Assembly: GCA_963785415.1 (NCBI GenBank)
Contig: CAWAVB010000001.1
Span: forward strand, 1,674,001 to 1,738,000
Length of the DNA: 64,000 nt
Origin: Bog-793 sp963785415
GTDB taxonomy: Bacteria; Actinomycetota; Acidimicrobiia; Acidimicrobiales; Bog-793
Direction of reading: 5' to 3'
Positions 60,880-64,000 of this stretch are shown in pieces. Numbering within the stretch: the first letter of the stretch is position 1; the number at the start of each line of letters is the position of its first letter. A model generated the notes under the pieces. The model was not told the DNA's origin, searched no databases, and saw only the letters and a list, made by a program, of their open reading frames with translations. A program made the position numbers and the translations under genes.

Positions 60880-60906
60880 TCAGCACTCGATTCTACCGAG
60901 TGCTGA
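60880..60906 (-). promoter_or_regulatory. CIRCE operator upstream of hrcA
   Basis: TCAGCACTC-N9-GAGTGCTGA: a perfect 9-bp inverted repeat with the standard 9-base spacer, differing from consensus TTAGCACTC-N9-GAGTGCTAA at one position per arm. It lies 57 bases before the hrcA start and 41 bases after the end of lepA. Confidence 0.93.
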
Positions 60907-60947
60907 TGCGAGCGGACATCGAGGAGGAATGGGCCGGCGTCTTGCGC

Positions 60948-62744
<1,797 letters not shown>

Positions 62745-62874
62745 CGTGCCATCTCTGCTCGGCCCCGCCCTCCCTCCCTGCTCGTCGGGTCGACGATCTG
62801 GCCGCCCTCCCTGGCCTGGTACGATGCGCCGCCCGCTCCGCCACGGCGTGACGGGCACAGGATCAAGGGATTCC

Positions 62875-63150
62875 ATGGCGAACATCAAGAGTCAGATCAA
62901 GCGCATCGGCCAGAGCGAGGCCCGACGCGAGCGCAACAGGTCGGTGCGGTCCGAGGTGAAGACGCGCACGAAGAGCGCGCTCTTCGCCGCCGAGGACGGC
63001 GCCGACGATGTCGGGGCCAGGGTCGCCGCCGCGGCACGGCGCATCGACAAAGCGGCCGCCAAAGGGGTCATCCACCCCAACCAGGCGGCCCGCCGCAAGT
63101 CGCGCCTGATGCGCGCTGTCGCCCGGACGCAGGAGCCGGCGGAGAGCTGA
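62875..63150 (+). CDS. rpsT: Ribosomal protein bS20
   Basis: 91 residues, ATG with AAGGGA 4 bases upstream. MANIKSQIKRIGQSEARRER is the usual S20 start; the rest is Lys/Arg/Ala-rich helix with AAKGVIHPNQAARRKSRLMR. It binds 16S rRNA in the 30S body. It is divergent from lepA, with 130 bases between the two starts; the rpsT-lepA neighbourhood is conserved in many bacteria. Confidence 0.97.
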   Translation: MANIKSQIKRIGQSEARRERNRSVRSEVKTRTKSALFAAEDGADDVGARVAAAARRIDKAAAKGVIHPNQAARRKSRLMRAVARTQEPAES

Positions 63151-63160
63151 GCGGTCCGCC

Positions 63161-64000
63161 TCAGTGCGAGGCGACGGAAACTCTCTTTGGAGGCGAACCA
63201 CCGTCGAGCGCTTCGAGCATCCCGGTCGCGTTCCCCTCGAACCCGAGCGCCCAGGCGCCGACCCCGGCGAGGTGGAACTCCGAGGCAAGGGCACGTTTCA
63301 GCGCGACGCTCACCGGGTCGTCGAACCAGGTCTCGTGCCATTTGGCACCCTCACGGAAACGCGTCCAGACCGTTTGCGACCCGGGGTCCCACAGCGGCGT
63401 CCCGCCGGCCGCGGCGATGGTCGAGTAGGTCTCGACCGTCGGTGACTCGGTGAGGGTCAGGGAGCCGGGTTTGCCGGTCATCGTGGTGAAGTCGACCCCG
63501 TAGAAGGGGATCCCGAGGACGAGTTTCGAGGCCGGAACGACGCGCCGATACTGGATGAGCGACAGGACGTCGCTCAACCCGAGGTCCCCGTTGGTGAGCG
63601 GGGCGTTCGCCGACGAGTTCGCGTCCTGCTCCATGTCGTAGTCCATGACGAATATCTGGTTGACGAGGGGCGCGAGCTTCGCGACGTCGAAGAAGTCGGT
63701 CGAGCTTCCCGCCGACTGCGGATAGCAGTTGAGCACGACCATCTTGTGCATGCCGTCGTGCCGCAGCGCCGAGACGAAATCCGCGACGAAGCTGACGAAG
63801 CCGGCGCGGTCGGCGTGCGAGGCGCCTTCGATGTCGATGTCGACGCCGTCGAACCCACCCGACGTGACCGCGTCTGCCATCGCCGCGGCAAGGCGCGCGC
63901 TGGTCGGCGCGGGGTTGTGCGTGAGGTTGCCGATGACGCCCTCGTCCGTCGTTGCGACCGTGAACAGCACACGGTCGCCCGCGCTGTGCGCCGGCGCGGT
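63161..64000 (-). CDS. Glycoside hydrolase family 18 protein (5' end outside window)
   Basis: 280 in-window codons on the minus strand; the frame is open through the right edge, so a GTG at 63970 is probably internal. Family signature DxxDxDxE is intact: GFDGVDIDIEGAS. Further family segments: FVSFVADFVSALRHDGM, FVMDYDMEQDANSSANAP, VLGIPFYGVDFTTM and VGAWALGFEG. Such proteins hydrolyse chitin-like or peptidoglycan-type beta-1,4 glycans, or serve in spore/cell-wall metabolism. Whether it is secreted cannot be judged because the N-terminus is missing. It converges with rpsT, 10 bases apart. Confidence 0.88.
   Translation of the reverse strand, partial: TAPAHSAGDRVLFTVATTDEGVIGNLTHNPAPTSARLAAAMADAVTSGGFDGVDIDIEGASHADRAGFVSFVADFVSALRHDGMHKMVVLNCYPQSAGSSTDFFDVAKLAPLVNQIFVMDYDMEQDANSSANAPLTNGDLGLSDVLSLIQYRRVVPASKLVLGIPFYGVDFTTMTGKPGSLTLTESPTVETYSTIAAAGGTPLWDPGSQTVWTRFREGAKWHETWFDDPVSVALKRALASEFHLAGVGAWALGFEGNATGMLEALDGGSPPKRVSVASH

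Overview
The window is GC-rich (roughly 70%), densely coded DNA from an actinobacterial chromosome. Gene content supports this: a BldD homologue, a 2-isopropylmalate synthase behind a leucine leader peptide, a single-chain glycyl-tRNA synthetase, AddAB, HrcA with a CIRCE operator, a DUF3052 protein and a DUF664/DinB protein. A deep, non-mycelial lineage such as Acidimicrobiia is my guess; this is inference from gene content and style, not from a marker phylogeny.

Layout. 0-3 kb: the truncated end of a receiver-PAS-GGDEF-EAL cyclic-di-GMP protein. 3-10.5 kb: branched-chain amino acid biosynthesis, with leuA behind an attenuator, leuC-leuD downstream of greA on the minus strand, and leuB-ilvE on the plus strand. 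11-21.7 kb: a fatty-acid desaturase and a cyclopropane-fatty-acid synthase (convergent), an ABC-F ATPase, an HtrA-type protease, a glycosyltransferase plus glycogen-debranching-like enzyme pair, a DinB-like protein and a solitary DNA methyltransferase. 21.8-26.7 kb: a branched-chain amino acid type ABC importer in which both permeases are fused into one chain and both ATPases into another. 26.7-29.5 kb: a SixA-like phosphatase and the tdh-kbl threonine degradation pair.

29.7-33.8 kb is the most accessory-looking stretch. It holds a two-TM SLATT/DUF4231-like protein next to a patatin-like phospholipase, then a membrane-anchored protein gene broken by an ISL3-family insertion sequence. The IS has 24-bp inverted repeats and a perfect 8-bp target duplication; removing it restores the reading frame. 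A CAT-anticodon tRNA follows.

34-64 kb is mostly core. cysE-cysK and a tRNA-Asn come first. A long minus-strand run (uppS-recO-glyS-DUF3052-dnaG-sigA) and a second one (lepA, hrcA-dnaJ-rsmE, bldD, hemW-HTH, phoH-ybeY-corC-era) look like the two halves of the conserved actinobacterial hrcA...sigA macromolecular-synthesis cluster. They are separated by a plus-strand block, cysH-addB-addA-dinG. rpsT diverges from lepA, and a GH18 protein runs off the right edge.

Points that most deserve attention: the leuA attenuator; the IS insertion with its restorable target gene; a one-base frameshift in glyS; a CysH lacking one of the four expected iron-sulfur cysteines; a BldD homologue that keeps the cyclic-di-GMP binding signature, with a BldD-box-like palindrome in front of its own gene; and the SLATT-like/patatin pair as a possible membrane-attacking effector module (speculative). 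No CRISPR array, rRNA, prophage or replication origin was seen. No gene-free stretch exceeds about 300 bases.
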